A DNA stretch of 64,000 nt, taken from Venturia oleaginea. Taxonomy: Eukaryota > Ascomycota > Dothideomycetes > Venturiales > Venturiaceae. The notes under the pieces are model-generated. The model was not told the DNA's origin and searched no databases. It saw only the letters and a program-made list of their open reading frames with translations. Shown piece after piece: positions 1-9,914 of the stretch. The stretch is from contig JABMLP010000004.1 in assembly GCA_013176395.1 (NCBI GenBank), forward strand, positions 1,426,001 through 1,490,000. The letters are read 5' to 3'. The first letter of the stretch is position 1. Each line of letters opens with the position of its first letter. Position numbers and translations under genes: made by a program.

Positions 1-1100
1 AAGGAATCACAAGCCATTGACATCCCTTTACGATCTGGGTTGCCTAGACCAAGAAGAGCACCGAAAAGAACCATGACGGTGACTGAAGCTGTCAGGGCCC
101 ATTTCCAGTGGCCAACTCTGGTTCCGTAGACCATGAGTAGCACTTCTCTAAACACAGGGCCGAGATTATGTTGGTAAGCTCATGATGCTATTTGACTCAG
201 AGTAGTGGTTCCCGTGATAACTAGAAACCGCAAGTTGAACGACGTTGATCATGTAAAACTTTGCTGTTAGCATGCCATTTTACGATATTATGCCTCCTCC
301 AGGATCTGCGAGAATCCACCATTGTTACAACAAAACCGACGACAAAGGAGGCCACAAACTCACGTACCATATCCTTGGTAAAGGCCGTAGGATCAGCGTA
401 GGCATGATTCTCAACTGTCAAAAATGCCTACTATGAGTGAGAGTACGTGGCTGTTTCGATTGCCGCAGTGCTCGTAAGAGGCCAAAACAATCAAAGTAAC
501 AAATTCCCCTTCTAGAACGCCGATTGCCAGGAAGCTTGAGGTTAGCAATGTTTGATAGAGTTGGAAAGTGAAGTGGAACTTTGAATTACTTGACGACAAA
601 ATCTCAGTATACACAATGTTGATCAAGATCAGTTTCGCTGCAAGGATGGACATGACCCCGCCAATGTGATCCGTCTCTTTGATAACGCGTTTGAAATCAA
701 GACCAAGAGGTTGCGCAGGCCGGTAGTATGAAAAGAAGCGGGCAAGTACGCTGATGCTGACGCCAATTGCTGGAGCATGAAATAGCCATCGCCAAGCTTC
801 ATCATTGGCAATGGCATATCTACCCACAATGCCATCGACTACGACCGCAAGCCATGTTTCCAATCCGGCAATGGTAATGGCAATTTGGCGTCACTTATGT
901 GGGAGAAGTTCTGGAAGAAAAGCTGCAAGCTGTGCATTTTCTAGCATCAAAGCCGATGGTTGCAAAGCCGGCAATCATGGTTGTATTGATCTTCGTCACT
1001 CCACACATGAAGTGGCAAACGAGGAGTAGGAAATTGCCTCCAATCAGGGACCAGCGACGTCCAAAGAGATCTGGAATTCTCATCAGTCAGCTACGCTTAT
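1..1100 (-). pseudogene. TRI12-type MFS transporter pseudogene, copy 1 (cut by window start)
   Basis: Reading the minus strand, degenerate frames carry pieces typical of the TRI12 (fungal trichothecene-efflux-type) MFS family: a DLFGRRWSLIGGN loop near 1080-1030, a WRWLF segment followed by a hydrophobic helix near 800-740, and a central FTKDM...GFVVTM region near 385-320. Frameshifts and stops separate them, so no full-length protein is possible. Known members export toxins, siderophores or drugs across the plasma membrane. The sequence is repeated at 32086 onward; the 3' end of the gene lies outside the window on this copy. Family assignment rests on recalled motif similarity. Confidence 0.65.
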
Positions 1101-1979
1101 AGACGTTTAACGGAATAAGTCTACAAGAATCCGCCCCACAGATCATGAACGCAATCGCAATGCAAACCGTGTACAAAGAAGTACATCAAACACCAGCCGT
1201 ATTGGGTTGCGACCATGTATATATCACAGCATCCAGAAGGGAACCTGAATATCCATGAGTTTCTGAAAGCAGGTAGTAGGATCAAGACGTAACGTACACC
1301 GTAAACTGGTATCTTACAAGAATGGGTACTACAATCCTCGTCTTGAAAGTGGCCATGTAGTCCTCATCATTGATGGGCTAGATGCTCTACCTACGCATCA
1401 GTATTAAAAACGCGGTGATTTCGCTGGTAAGGGAAGTTGTTAAGAATATAAGGGAGAATGTAAGGTGTGGCCATGCTCATCGCTGAAACCAATGAGCCGA
1501 TTGAGTTTGAAGTTGAGCGATACCTTAAGACGAGAAGGACGTTCTCCAAAGATATGGTCGCAGTTGTGTATCCATGCCAAGATTGTAAACCGTAGCGCTG
1601 TCTGGATCGTGTCAGTAACGTGAGGTTGCGACATATATTTGTAGATCAGCGCTCGATTCTGCAGTAGTCACGTAAATTGTGCGGCGTTCTGTTGTCACCC
1701 AGCGAAGGGCTAGATAGCGACGACCGTAACGAAGGCTTTGTCGGACAGCATAGAATTAAAGAAAAATTGACGAAACTGTTCACGCTTAGAGACAAAGACG
1801 GTCGTCGATATCGAAATCCGGATCCAGTAACTTTTGGGAATACCTTTTCGTTTAATACAGCTTCGTTAGACTTTAGAATCCTCTGCTATCCCGTTAAAAG
1901 CGTTTATTCATGGGGCATAGACAGATGTAGTACGGGTGCTTCTGTTGGGGAAGGCTAAGAGGAGGGGTCGATCATTTAC
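1101..1979. other. Non-coding stretch between MFS pseudogene and retrotransposon
   Basis: No ORF with recognisable content is present. The left part may hold more of the decayed MFS N-terminus. The segment is duplicated at 33186-34064. Confidence 0.5.
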
Positions 1980-2096
1980 TGCTAGTGTCTATCTGGTGGA
2001 GCAAGGGCCTCGTCCGACCAAGCGACAACAACAACATGGCGATCTCGCATATCGCACGACTTCTGAGCCCTCTGAGGCTCGTCTTGTATCTAGATT
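1980..2096 (+). repeat. Split direct repeat A1 (copy 1)
   Basis: A 117-bp sequence starting TGCTAGTGTC and ending TATCTAGATT, identical to A2 at 8504-8620. It marks the left terminus of the element. Confidence 0.9.
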
Positions 2097-2361
2097 GTTG
2101 TTGTAGGACTCGTCCTTCATCCCGATATTCTCCTTATCGTCCTACGAGTCTTTCCCGCCGCTGCGCGCGCCGCGCTTAGCCGTTCACCGCTTCTCGACAG
2201 ACTTTTCAAGTACACCGCTGGCCTCGACGACGTCTTGGGCATCGTTATATTGCACCAGCATCAGAAATCCCTTCCAAAGAGCTCCTTGGCATCTCTAGGG
2301 CTCTGTACTTATTAACAGAGCTGACCTGCTAACGATTTTAAATAGTTATACCGCTTTCTTT
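2097..2361 (+). promoter_or_regulatory. Leader of element copy 1 with a 3' splice signal
   Basis: This is the untranslated leader between A1 and the Gag ATG. TGCTAAC at 2327-2333 followed by TAG ending at 2345 looks like a fungal branch point plus acceptor, so a leader intron may be removed. The donor is not certain. A GC-rich palindromic stretch lies near 2160-2177. Confidence 0.4.
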
Positions 2362-3573
2362 ATGCCTCCGAAGAAGGATATCACCGCGTCGGTTCCTATC
2401 AACTTATCCCTACCACCGGGTCACTCTACTCGCTCCTCTCGTACCCGATCCCCCTCTATTGTCTTCGGGACCCAGAGGTCATCTTCACGGTCTCTTACAC
2501 CCATTGGCGGCGGGATGACACCTACTCAACCTCAGCCCACGTTAGCCCCGCCACGGGCACCGCCTCTAGCTCTGACCCTCGAACAGGTCGCGATCAACAA
2601 TGCCCAGGCCGCTGAGGCTCGCGCCGTAGAGGCTCACAGGCTAAGGATGGACCGCGAAAAGGAGGAGCACGACCTCCAGATGCAGGTCAAACGCGAAGAA
2701 GCGGCGGCGCGCCTTGCGAAAATTAGGGAGGGCTCTTTACTCGAACTACCGCATGGCACCAGTCGTCCGGGGGCGACTGAGCCGGATAACAGTACGGGTA
2801 AGTCCCTCGATAACCAGCTGGTTTCGACACTTCGTATGCGTTTCCCTGCCCTACCCATTCACCTTGCGGAGAGCGTCAAGAATGGCACTTTTGAGCCAAT
2901 AAACCTCGTACGTTTACGCTTGACGGACCCGGTACCATCTGCATCTCCGGGAGAAGATCGTTTCCGGTTCGACGTCTCTACTGGCACGGCGAATCTCGTC
3001 AAAATCAAAGCAACAGCATCGTACGAGGACTATCCAGCACCACGCTTCTGGCTCGAGGCATTCACCTACTACGTTAGCCTCCTCTATATTCTCTTCCCTA
3101 CTTTGAGCGCTGCAACGTACGAAGCCATCAATACCTTTCGCGCCAAGGCCGAGGCTTTGTGCCTACACTACGACTGGGCCTCCGTGCGCCTCTTGGTCTT
3201 CACATTCCACGCCGAAGTAATCCAGCGCGGTATTACGACGGCGAGCCACTGGAACCTCAGCTATGCCTTTCAGGATCGCTTCTGCAATCCACTTACGTCG
3301 AAGGCTCATCTCGAGGCTCAACAATTAATGGCAAAGCTTCAGTCGGCAGCTGCTCGTACAGCTTCGAAGAGCTCTGAGAAGCGAAAGCGCAGCGACTCGT
3401 CCCTCAAAAACGAGACCTGCCTTAGCTATAACAGAGGAGCATGTACATGGGGTGAGTCGTGCAAGCGCTCCCATGTCTGTACCACTTGCAAGCAAAACCA
3501 CCCCGCCACCGCTTGTCCGAAGAAGGCTTCAAGGCCTAAGGCGGAGACCGACCCTCTCAAGGTCGCCAAATAG
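2362..3573 (+). CDS. Gag-like protein of DIRS-type element, copy 1
   Basis: A 403-aa ORF starting at ATG 2362. It has a Ser/Thr/Pro-rich N-terminus, an Ala/Glu/Arg-rich helical segment around residues 75-120, and a C-terminal zinc region. The zinc region combines a CX7CX5CX3H finger (CLSYNRGAC...CKRSH, about residues 353-371) and a CX2CX3HX4C knuckle (CTTCKQNH). It presumably packages element RNA. It ends at TAG 3571-3573, followed in the same frame by CAG CCA and the RT domain, so it may also be made as a Gag-RT readthrough fusion. Copy 2 at 34447 encodes the same protein. Confidence 0.85.
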   Translation: MPPKKDITASVPINLSLPPGHSTRSSRTRSPSIVFGTQRSSSRSLTPIGGGMTPTQPQPTLAPPRAPPLALTLEQVAINNAQAAEARAVEAHRLRMDREKEEHDLQMQVKREEAAARLAKIREGSLLELPHGTSRPGATEPDNSTGKSLDNQLVSTLRMRFPALPIHLAESVKNGTFEPINLVRLRLTDPVPSASPGEDRFRFDVSTGTANLVKIKATASYEDYPAPRFWLEAFTYYVSLLYILFPTLSAATYEAINTFRAKAEALCLHYDWASVRLLVFTFHAEVIQRGITTASHWNLSYAFQDRFCNPLTSKAHLEAQQLMAKLQSAAARTASKSSEKRKRSDSSLKNETCLSYNRGACTWGESCKRSHVCTTCKQNHPATACPKKASRPKAETDPLKVAK

Positions 3574-5257
3574 CAGCCAAAGGACGAGTTCCGGTCGAAT
3601 ACGGAGCCCTTGTTTGCTGTATTCCAACCCGATGGCCCGCCGCTGCCTGAGAATAGGTCGCCTTTCAAGCCTCTTGGCTGGATAAGCCTCCTCTCAGGAT
3701 ATCCAGAGCGCACACTGGTGACTAACCTAGTTGGTATTCTCACGTACGGCGCCTCCATCGGTATCTGCGAGCCTCATACGATTCGCGTACGCGGCTTTTC
3801 GAACAACTACTTCTCCGACGAGGCGACCGTAGCCGAAGCTACGGGCTACGTTGCGAAGGAGCTGGCCGCCGGCCGATTGGCTATCTCTACAGACCCGGGC
3901 CTGTTTATCGCTCCTCTTGGGATGGTCCCAAAACAAGACGGAACCTTACGCCGGATCCACGACCTCTCTTGGCCGCCCCAAACTTCAGTCAACGACGCCA
4001 TTCCACGCGTGTTTGGCAAGCTACAGTACACCAGAGTCGACAGAATTGTTCAGCACGTCCTTCGTACAGGCCGGGGCTGTCTTCTAATGAAACGCGACAT
4101 TGCGCACGCTTTTCGCAACATCCCTGTGGATCTCATTTCGTCCCGGTATCTTGGGTTTTGCCTCAACGGCGTCAATTATCAAGAACTCTGCCTCCCTTTC
4201 GGTCTCAGGACTGCGCCATTTATCTTCAATCTCTTTGCGGAAGGTCTCCATTGGGCTCTCGACGAGCAGGCCGGCACGCGCAGTATCCCTACCGCGATCG
4301 AGCACTACCTTGATGATTTTATGTTTGTGTGTACGTCAGGAAATTTCGGACCGCGTTTCGGAACTCTGGATCAAGACCACCGATCGACTTGGGATTCCTC
4401 GCAAGGATGCCAAAGACGTGGTCGGCACGGCCGTCGAGATATTAGGTCTTCTGGTTGATACGGTACGCTTGGAACTGCGTCTCTCCGACGAGAAGAGAGA
4501 TTCTTTGATCCAGGCTATCCGTGATCACCTCTCCGAGACAAGGCCGCGGCTCCGGGATACGAAGTCCCTCGCCGGGCGGCTCAGTTGGGCCAGTGCCGTC
4601 ATCCGCCTTGGCCGGGTTTACACTCGATCGATCTGGGACTACCTGAGCGGAGCATACGGAGAAGTCAATCGGCACTTTCGCCGAGCCCTGACTAGCGGTG
4701 TACGAGACGACCTTCTCTGGTGGCTCCGTGCGCTCGAGCTAACCAACGGGGTCTACTTCTTCGATTATCGAAAGCGCCGTTGTTTCCACCTTTACACTGA
4801 TGCCTCCGGACAACAAAGCCTCGGCGGCTTCTTTTTCGAGTCCTCTGAGACCGATGTCTCTTGGGGGGATTACACCAATAGTATCGCAATCGAGCATGCT
4901 TTTATTGCTGAACCGTCCAATCGTTCGGCGTTTATCAACCCTAAGGAGATGGAGGCTGTTGCCGTCGCATTCCTCCGTTGGGGACCGTCTCTCTGGGCAC
5001 ATAATCGGGTTGTTATCCACTGTGACAACTCTACGGCCGTGGCCGGGTTGACGAAGGAGGCTGTTCGTGGTGAGAGCAACACCCATCTCCGCACTATTGT
5101 TACTCAGGCCGCTGCCTGCGATATTGTTATCGAAGCCCGCTGGCTTCCATCTACGGCTAACGGCCTGGCCGATGCCCTCTCTCGAGTCCAGTTTGATCGT
5201 ATCGCCTGGCTCTGCCCCCAATGGGGCTCACCGCTTTCGATCTCACAGTTCCGCTGA
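3574..5257 (+). pseudogene. RT-RNase H of DIRS-type element, copy 1, frameshifted
   Basis: The frame is continuous with Gag after its TAG. RT motifs are present: MVPKQDGTLRRIHDLS, MKRDIAHAFRNIP with the first catalytic Asp, GLRTAPF, and the YLDD box. At about 4336-4337 two bases (TC) are missing relative to copy 2. The frame then shifts, and the RNase H part (YTDASG, PKEMEAVAV, HCDNSTA, ANGLADALSR) is read in another frame through 5257. No ATG precedes the RT core in this frame, so normal expression would need readthrough of Gag. The 2-bp loss could be a base-calling error, since the repeat is otherwise almost identical to copy 2. Confidence 0.85.
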
Positions 5258-6860
5258 ACTATTGTTGAACCGTCCGATCGTTCGGCCTTTATTAACCCTA
5301 AAGAGATGGAGGCCGTTGCCGTTGCCGTTGCATTCCTCCGTTGGGGACCATCTCTATAGGCATATCCGGCCGACGCCCTCTCTCGAGTCTAGTTTTCGAT
5401 CGTATCGTCTAGCTGCCTCCGATGGGGCTCACCTTTTTCGATCTCAGTTCCGCTGAACTATTGGTGAACCGTCCGATCGTTCGGCGTTTATCAACCCTAA
5501 AGAGATGGAGGCCGTTGCCGTTGCCGTTGCATTCCTCCGTTGGGGACCATCTCTATAGGTACATCCGGCCGACGCCCTCTCTCGAGTCTAGTTTCGATCG
5601 TATCGTCTAGCTCTGCCTCCGATGAGGCTCACCGCTTTCGATCTTACAGTTCCGTTGAACTATTGGTGAATTGTCCGATCGTTCGGCGTTTATCAACCCT
5701 AAAGAGATGGAGGCCGTTGCCGTTGCCGTTGCATTCCTCCGTTGGGGACCATCTCTATAGGTACATCTGGCCGACGCCCTCGCGAGTCTAGTTTTCGATC
5801 GTATCGTCTAGCTCTGCCTCCGATGGGGCTCACCGCTTTCGATCTTATAGTTCCGTTGAACTATTGGTGAACCGTCCGATCGTTCGGCGTTTATCAACCC
5901 TAAAGAGATGGAGGCCGTTGCCGTTGCCGTTGCATTCCTCCGTTGGGGACCATCTCTATAGGTACATCCGGCCGACGCCGTCTCTCGAGTCTAGTTTCGA
6001 TCGTATCGTCTGGCTCTGCCTCCGATGGGGCTCACCGTTTTCGATCTCACAGTTCCGCTGAACTATTGGTGAACCGTCCGATCGTTCGGCGTTTATCAAC
6101 CCTAAAGAGATGGAGGCCGTTGCCGTTGCCGTTGCATTCCTCCGTTGGGGACCATCTCTATAGGTACATCTGGCCGACGCCCTCGCGAGTCTAGTTTCGA
6201 TCGTATCGTCTAGCTCTGCCTCCGATGGGGCTCACCGTTTTCGATCTCACAGTTCCGCTGAACTATTGGTGAACCGTCCGATCGTTCGGCGTTTATCAAC
6301 CCTAAAGAGATGGAGGCCGTTGCCGTTGCCGTTGCATTCCTCCGTTGGGGACCATCTCTATAGGTACATCCGGCCGACGCCCTCTCTCGAGTCTAGTTTC
6401 GATCGTATCGTCTAGCTCTGCCTCCGATGGGGCTCACCGTTTTCGATCTCACAGTTCCGCTGAACTATTGGTGAACCGTCCGATCGTTCGGCGTTTATCA
6501 ACCCTAAAGAGATGGAGGCCGTTGCCGTTGCCGTTGCATTCCTCCGTTGGGGACCATCTCTATAGGTACATCTGGCCGACGCTCTCGCGAGTCTAGTTTC
6601 GATCGTATCGTCTGGCTCTGCCTCCGATGGGGCTCACCGCTTTCGATCTTACAGTTCCGTTGAACTATTGTTGAGCCGTCCGATCGTTCGGCGTTTATCA
6701 ACCCTAAGAGATGGAGGCCGTTGCCGTTGCCGTTGCATTCCTCCGTTGGGGACCATCTCTATAGGTACATCTGGCCGACGCCCTCGCGAGTCTAGTTTCG
6801 ATCGTATCGTCTGGCTCTGCCTCCGATGGGGCTCTCCGCTATCGTCCTTACAGTTCCGTT
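5258..6860 (+). repeat. Tandem array of eight ~200-bp units derived from the RNase H 3' end
   Basis: The marker TGTCCGATCG/CGTCCGATCG recurs at 5271, 5470, 5672, 5873, 6075, 6275, 6477 and 6677, a spacing of 199-202 bp. Each unit joins a copy of about 4908-5010 (RNase H Glu-motif region) to a copy of about 5163-5266 (end of the RT ORF), with the segment between deleted. Each unit also carries an expanded GTTGCC run and a TAG, so the array is not an extension of the protein. It is conserved with eight units in copy 2. Confidence 0.9.
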
Positions 6861-7021
6861 GAATTCTTGCTATCCCGGGGATTGCAACTTTGGGCTTGGC
6901 GCGCTGTTCGTGGCAGCCGTTCTTTGCAGGCTCATCGGCTTAAGCGCCATGCTACTCTGCTATCGCCGACGTTCGGCAGATACCCTGGTCGGACTCCGGT
7001 ACTCGTACAAAGCTTGCTAAC

Positions 7022-8110
7022 GTGCTTCGTCCAGCACCTAGCCTCGAGTATACTTCCTACGATAGCGAGCTCCTCCCTACAGTTCATAGGTTCTTCCTCC
7101 GTACCCTTCGCGAGCGAAACCTTGGCCTCTCTGATGAGTATATTACCCTCTTATGGTACGGCTTGGCCCAGAACACGCGCAACACGTACGGCGCGGGTAT
7201 CAAGAGCTGGGAGAGGTTCTGTACGCTGGAGGGCTGTGTAGACTATCCCGCAGAACCCCTCAATCTCGGCGAATGGATGGCAAGGCGTGTCATTACTGGA
7301 GGAGCGGAAGGCATCATTTCCGGCGCTACAGCGGCCAGCTACCTCTCCGCAGTACGTTCAAAGCATATCGACCTGGGATACCCTATCAGCGCGTTCGCTG
7401 ATCCGATGCTCCTACGCGCAAGACAGGGGGCTCTCAACCTCAGGCCTCCGAAGCGCAAGAATAGGCTCCCTATTACTGTACGCATCCTTGAGGGACTGAC
7501 GGCTGTGGAACCGACCACCGGAGCCGACCTCAATCTCGACACTCTCTTCAAGGTGGCCTATGCTGGTTTCTTCCGCCTTGGCGAGCTGGCTTACACTAGA
7601 AGAGATAGGGAGCACCCGCTGTTCTCCTATACTCATGTCTTACGGAGCGATATCGCCTTCCATCGTCATACGCCTAGCCATCAGCCTTACGGGGTCTCTA
7701 TTTTCCTGAAGCGTAGCAAGACCGATTACGCTAATCAGGGCGTTCCCATCTCCATCGCCGCAACGGGAAAACCTACCTGTGCAGTAGCCGCCCTGGTAAG
7801 ACTTTTCAGGCACGATCCGAAGCCGCTTTCGGCGCCTCTCTTCGACATCGGCAAAGGGCATTGTTCGGCCGCTGCTGTACACATGCAACTACGCCGACGC
7901 CTCCTCGCTACTGGTATTATCTCCTCGCTGGACGACAAGTCCTACACAGGCCATTCCTTCCGCAGGGGTGCTGCTACGGACGCAGCTGCGAAGGGAGTGC
8001 CTGAGCTCGAGCTTAAGGCAGCGGGTCGATGGTCCTCCGAAGCTTTCCTCCGTTACATATCCCGTTCGTTCGAACAGCAGCTTGCAATCAGTCGCCTGTT
8101 CCTGATATAA
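7022..8110 (+). CDS. Tyrosine recombinase of DIRS-type element, copy 1
   Basis: An open frame of 362 codons from 7022 (GTG) to TAA at 8110. The catalytic set of the tyrosine recombinase family is visible: Arg in GFFRLGEL (about residue 185), Lys in LKRSKTD, HSFRR (His/Arg, about residue 311), Trp in GRWSS and the nucleophile Tyr in LRYIS (about residue 344). The enzyme would integrate the circular DNA copy. No ATG occurs before about residue 85. A branch-like TGCTAAC (7015-7021) and CCAG ending at 7034 suggest that the ORF is joined to an upstream exon by splicing; the exact start is therefore unknown. Copy 2 is identical at protein level. Confidence 0.85.
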   Translation: MLRPAPSLEYTSYDSELLPTVHRFFLRTLRERNLGLSDEYITLLWYGLAQNTRNTYGAGIKSWERFCTLEGCVDYPAEPLNLGEWMARRVITGGAEGIISGATAASYLSAVRSKHIDLGYPISAFADPMLLRARQGALNLRPPKRKNRLPITVRILEGLTAVEPTTGADLNLDTLFKVAYAGFFRLGELAYTRRDREHPLFSYTHVLRSDIAFHRHTPSHQPYGVSIFLKRSKTDYANQGVPISIAATGKPTCAVAALVRLFRHDPKPLSAPLFDIGKGHCSAAAVHMQLRRRLLATGIISSLDDKSYTGHSFRRGAATDAAAKGVPELELKAAGRWSSEAFLRYISRSFEQQLAISRLFLI

Positions 8111-8267
8111 CACCGTTGTGTTCACCCGATCGCCAAAAGCTATACTCTGCTTCGCTACACCGCTGTGTTTCTCGCCTCTACCCTGGACCGAGTATGTCGT
8201 ACAGACTCGCCTCCTATCCCACCTCGTTTCCTTCTTGTTTGTCTGGGCCGCAGGCGCTTCGCTTCTG

Positions 8268-8503
8268 GGCAGTAGGGCACCTCATTTGCCTTCAATCGAG
8301 AAGCAATTGAGCCGTGGGCATGCCATCCTGAGACCTACCCCGTGGCTGAAGCCCCGTGTGGCTGAGGAAGCCTGTATGGCTCAGGGCTCAATGGCTTGCT
8401 CGCTCACAATGAAAATTCACGTGCCCTGGCCTGCGTCCGGCCAATCAACAGATAAAACGTGCCAGATGACCGTGATCCGAAGGCGTGGCGAGATGGAGAT
8501 AGA
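8268..8503 (+). repeat. Split direct repeat B1 (copy 1)
   Basis: A 236-bp sequence from GGCAGTAGGG to GGAGATAGA, repeated as B2 at 8662-8897 (offset 394). Its right end touches A2 directly. Confidence 0.9.
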
Positions 8504-8620
8504 TGCTAGTGTCTATCTGGTGGAGCAAGGGCCTCGTCCGACCAAGCGACAACAACAACATGGCGATCTCGCATATCGCACGACTTCTGAGCCCTCTGAG
8601 GCTCGTCTTGTATCTAGATT
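8504..8620 (+). repeat. Split direct repeat A2 (copy 1)
   Basis: Second copy of the 117-bp A repeat, identical to 1980-2096 and directly abutting B1. The B1-A2 junction corresponds to the joined ends expected of the circular intermediate. Confidence 0.9.
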
Positions 8621-8661
8621 CCCACCCGCCTACACCCTGTAGTCAACGTCTTATACGTGCA

Positions 8662-8897
8662 GGCAGTAGGGCACCTCATTTGCCTTCAATCGAGAAGCAA
8701 TTGAGCCGTGGGCATGCCATCCTGAGACCTACCCCGTGGCTGAAGCCCCGTGTGGCTGAGGAAGCCTGTATGGCTCAGGGCTCAATGGCTTGCTCGCTCA
8801 CAATGAAAATTCACGTGCCCTGGCCTGCGTCCGGCCAATCAACAGATAAAACGTGCCAGATGACCGTGATCCGAAGGCGTGGCGAGATGGAGATAGA
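8662..8897 (+). repeat. Split direct repeat B2, right terminus (copy 1)
   Basis: Second copy of B, 41 bp after A2. It is the right terminus of the element and the last base shared with the second 8.9-kb duplicate. Confidence 0.9.
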
Positions 8898-9914
8898 GCG
8901 CCGCTAAACCCTTCACCCGCGTGCCTGGAAACCCCTAGGGAGTTTTGCCAGAAAGTTAGCGTGATCGATTTGATTTGTGAATTGCGTCATCGGGCCTCAA
9001 GTACCTGAAGAAAGTCAGGAAACGACGAATACCAAATCCTAACAATCGGATAGACGTCTCTCGTATATATGGAGATGAGCACACTCCATTTCGAAAGAAA
9101 GGAAGAAAGGAAGAAAGAAAGAAATAGCGAGAAAAGATTAAAAGTAGCGAGAAAAGATCAATCGGAAGACCGAAAGCTCGACTCGTTTCGCTTCTCCTTC
9201 CATCGGATCGGACTTACTAAAGACATAAGTAGATCGAACACTGTTGGTATCACTTATGGTGAGAAAGAAATGACGCGCGCGTATGGCATGAAGGAAGTAA
9301 CAGATTATGAGTTGGTGGCTTGTATTGTGTTGTTTTTAAGTATCTTACATTGATGACACGGATCAGACCCTCCGGTTATCCTATGGCTGTGCAGCCGACT
9401 TCGTACTATGGTTAGATACAGGCCCGTAGGCAGTAGTTGCGGAGTGGCTACTAGGGGCTATGATTGGTCAAAACCTAGCACAGCCACACCCCATCAACAG
9501 ATAAAAAGTCAAACATCACCCCATCGAAAAGGAAGCAACCACGAAAATCGAACGTCTGATTTATGAGAGAAATTTTATCTCACAAAAGAAAGTCCAGCTA
9601 CGCCAAGGAATCACGTCATATAAACAAACACCAATTAAACATATCCAGATGTGCTTGTTGAAGGAAGAATCATCCATTCCTCTAACTTGACATCCCACAT
9701 CATCCCATCCAATGACCCCCAATTATCCAAACCCAAAATCAGTTAAATCCAAATCATTAATCGCTAAACCGCTCCTTCAATGTCGGGTATAAGTCCAAAC
9801 CATTTTCCAACCCCTAAAACCATCGCAAATCCAAACTCCGCATGAAAACACACCACAACCACCCAATCTAGCGTCTGTCAACCATCCTCCTCTCCAGATC
9901 CCCTGCTCCAAACC
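8898..9914. other. Intergenic region with GAAA-type microsatellite
   Basis: No gene is seen. A purine-rich GAAA/GGAA microsatellite lies at about 9091-9128. The right part should hold the 3' UTR of the minus-strand RhoGAP gene. Confidence 0.6.

Larger units (their letters stand above)
1..8897. repeat. 8.9-kb direct duplication, left copy
   Basis: Positions 1-8897 reappear at 32086-40985 in the same orientation. The pair covers the MFS pseudogene, about 0.9 kb of non-coding DNA and the whole DIRS-type element. The differences seen are small indels: near 4337 (TC missing here), near 5433 (T5 here, T7 in the other copy), near 6012, near 6369 and near 8437. Homology stops at 8897/40985, which is the end of element repeat B2. 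The left end may continue beyond the window. Confidence 0.95.
1980..8897 (+). mobile_element. DIRS-order (Ngaro-like) tyrosine-recombinase retrotransposon, copy 1
   Basis: The order is A1 repeat, Gag, RT-RNase H, a ~200-bp tandem array, tyrosine recombinase, B1, A2, a 41-bp spacer and B2. Split direct repeats (A1=A2, 117 bp; B1=B2, 236 bp, with B1 and A2 directly abutting) are the hallmark of Ngaro-type DIRS elements. These replicate through a circular DNA intermediate integrated by the recombinase rather than by an integrase. No methyltransferase domain is seen, which also fits Ngaro rather than DIRS1. No target-site duplication is visible, as expected. Copy 1 has a 2-bp loss in RT relative to copy 2, so it is probably non-autonomous if the base calls are right. 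Confidence 0.9.

Noticed and set aside
5258..6860. CRISPR-like or satellite array
   Set aside because: Units are ~200 bp with no spacers and derive from the adjacent RNase H sequence.
7022..8110. Tyrosine recombinase read as a Starship captain or Crypton recombinase
   Set aside because: It lies directly downstream of RT-RNase H inside A/B split direct repeats, which fits a DIRS-order retrotransposon.
9069..9353. 94-codon ORF as a gene
   Set aside because: It consists mainly of translated GAAA microsatellite and has no ATG-context or family support.
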